Part shown: positions 4,876-5,802 of the stretch, piece after piece | Layout: every line of letters starts with the position of its first letter | Numbering within the stretch: position 1 is the stretch's first letter | Source: an archaeon | GTDB taxonomy: Archaea; Thermoproteota; Nitrososphaeria; Nitrososphaerales; JACAEJ01 | Length of the DNA stretch: 5,802 bases | Reading direction: 5' to 3' | Assembly: GCA_024256265.1 (NCBI GenBank) | Contig: JACGUK010000070.1 | Coordinates: forward strand, 1 to 5,802 | The notes under the pieces: generated by a model | The model's input: only the letters and a program-made list of their open reading frames with translations | Databases searched by the model: none | Told to the model about the DNA's origin: nothing | Made by a program: the position numbers and the translations under genes

Positions 4876-5136
4876 ATGAAGACTTACCTTGTCAAAGTGG
4901 TTATAGAGAATAAGGCTAGTGCTAGAGACCCTGAGGGAGAAACTATCCTTAAGGACCTTTTAATAAAAGGCGGTTATAAACAAGTAAAAGCGGTAAGAAC
5001 AGCGAAGCTTTTGAAGATGTGGGTCGAGGCTGAGGATGATAAAGATGCAAAAGAGATTGTGTCAAAGCTCTGTGATGAATTGAGAATCTATAACCCTGTA
5101 GCCCATACATGCTCCATAAATGCAGAAGGGGAATAG
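4876..5136 (+). CDS. purS: Phosphoribosylformylglycinamidine synthase subunit PurS
   Basis: PurS is the small structural subunit of the three-part FGAM synthase (PurS, PurQ, PurL), which makes FGAM from FGAR, ATP and glutamine in purine synthesis; it bridges PurQ and PurL and helps ammonia transfer. The 86-residue protein has family length and pattern: YLVKVVIENKASARDPEGET (4-23), LLIKGGYKQVKAVRTAKLLKM (28-48), DAKEIVSKLCDELRIYNPVA (57-76). The usual R-x-GK after the second strand reads RTAK here, and the usual LLxNPVIE reads LRIYNPVAH, a small drift that leaves the fold recognisable. The start at 4876 is supported by the SD; the ATG at 4864 would add four residues. purQ follows two bases after the stop codon. 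Confidence 0.95.
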   Translation: MKTYLVKVVIENKASARDPEGETILKDLLIKGGYKQVKAVRTAKLLKMWVEAEDDKDAKEIVSKLCDELRIYNPVAHTCSINAEGE

Positions 5137-5138
5137 AG

Positions 5139-5802
5139 ATGAGAGTAGCAATAATACAGTTTCCTGGTAGCAACTGTGATTTTGATACGCTTCATGTTTT
5201 AAACAATGTTATGAAGGTTAAAGCCAATCTTGTCTGGCATAAGAATGATGATCTGAGAGATTACGATGCAGTTATACTGCCTGGAGGATTTTCTTATGGT
5301 GATAGGTTAAGGGCTGGGATAATAGCGGCTTATAGCCCTGTCATGAGAGAAGTAAGGAGAATGGCAAAGGATGGCTACCCTGTGCTTGGAATATGCAACG
5401 GTTTTCAGATACTGGTGGAGGCTGGTTTACTTCCAGGAGCATTGCTAAGAAATTCATCTCTAAAGTTCATCTGTAAATGGGTGAACCTTTCTGTCATAAG
5501 CAATAAAGCCATCTTTACTCATAATCTAGAGAAGGATCATCTGCTAAGAATGCCCATAGCCCATAATGAAGGAAGATACTTCATAGAGGAAGATAGCCTT
5601 AAAGAACTTTACAAAAGAAATCAGATAGTACTCAAGTATGTTGATGAGAATGGTAAGGCTACCAAATCATCAAACCCGAATGGCTCAATAGATAGCATAG
5701 CAGGTATATGTAATGATGAGGGTAACGTGTTTGGTCTGATGCCCCATCCTGAGAGAGCTTCTGAGAGAGTTTTAAGCCCTTTTGATAGCGATGATGGAAA
5801 GA
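5139..5802 (+). CDS. purQ: Phosphoribosylformylglycinamidine synthase subunit PurQ (glutaminase), 3' partial
   Basis: PurQ is the class I glutamine amidotransferase subunit of FGAM synthase and supplies ammonia to PurL. The frame starts at ATG 5139, two bases after the purS stop, and stays open to the right edge: 221 codons are visible, close to the usual 225-235, so only a few are missing. Seen: AIIQFPGSNCDFDT (4-17), VILPGGFSYGDRLRAG (45-60) with the oxyanion-loop GG, PVLGICNGFQIL (81-92) with nucleophile C86, MPIAHNEGRY (138-147), and GLMPHPERA (199-207) with the remaining triad residues H203 and E205. All catalytic residues are present, so the enzyme should be active. The purine-rich AGAAGGGGA inside the end of purS may serve as its SD; the close spacing implies co-transcription and coupling with purS. 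purL is expected downstream, outside the window. Confidence 0.97.
   Translation, partial: MRVAIIQFPGSNCDFDTLHVLNNVMKVKANLVWHKNDDLRDYDAVILPGGFSYGDRLRAGIIAAYSPVMREVRRMAKDGYPVLGICNGFQILVEAGLLPGALLRNSSLKFICKWVNLSVISNKAIFTHNLEKDHLLRMPIAHNEGRYFIEEDSLKELYKRNQIVLKYVDENGKATKSSNPNGSIDSIAGICNDEGNVFGLMPHPERASERVLSPFDSDDGK

Noticed and set aside
1..5802. CRISPR array, tRNA or rRNA genes, insertion sequences
   Set aside because: No regularly spaced repeats, no cloverleaf-like T-loop/anticodon patterns, no transposase-like frames and no terminal inverted repeats were seen.

Overview
The window looks like a piece of an AT-rich archaeal chromosome. It carries the archaeal/eukaryotic ribosome-maturation nuclease NOB1, a small stand-alone PurS followed by PurQ, an archaeal-style fusion of a helix-turn-helix with a phosphoribosyltransferase domain, TATA-box promoters, GGTG-type Shine-Dalgarno sites and TTG starts. 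MoaE and PurS details (for example the YKKEPA and YNPVAHTC segments) resemble, from memory, proteins of the Thaumarchaeota/Nitrososphaeria side of the TACK group. That placement is an inference.

Layout. Bases 1-1204 (+) hold the C-terminal part of an iron-sulfur electron-transfer protein of the GlpC/GlcF type, cut by the left edge. Bases 1267-1862 (+) hold a two-gene DUF433/DUF5615 pair, a VapBC-like toxin-antitoxin candidate joined by a 4-base TTGA overlap. Three genes follow on the minus strand: nob1 (3815 to 3282), moaE (3171 to 2743) and nfo, endonuclease IV (2690 to 1842). The end of nfo overlaps the end of the toxin-like gene by 21 bases. From 4020 the plus strand carries an HTH-phosphoribosyltransferase regulator (4020-4730), then a strong TATA promoter and purS-purQ (4876-5802), with purQ cut by the right edge. 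The longest gene-free stretch is 204 bases (3816-4019), which is the divergent nob1/regulator control region.

How the genes fit together. PurS and PurQ are two of the three subunits of archaeal FGAM synthase; PurL would be expected outside the window. The regulator gene immediately upstream has a PRPP-loop motif and a DNA-binding N-terminus, so it is a good candidate for an archaeal purine regulator that senses PRPP or a nucleotide, similar in concept to Bacillus PurR. Two perfect inverted repeats built on the same half-site (TAACAT/ATGTTA) flank it, one upstream of its gene and one between it and the purS promoter. This is the most interesting signal in the window, although the half-site spacing differs and the second repeat could instead be a terminator. 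The remaining genes (Mo-cofactor synthesis, DNA repair, rRNA processing) are ordinary housekeeping functions.
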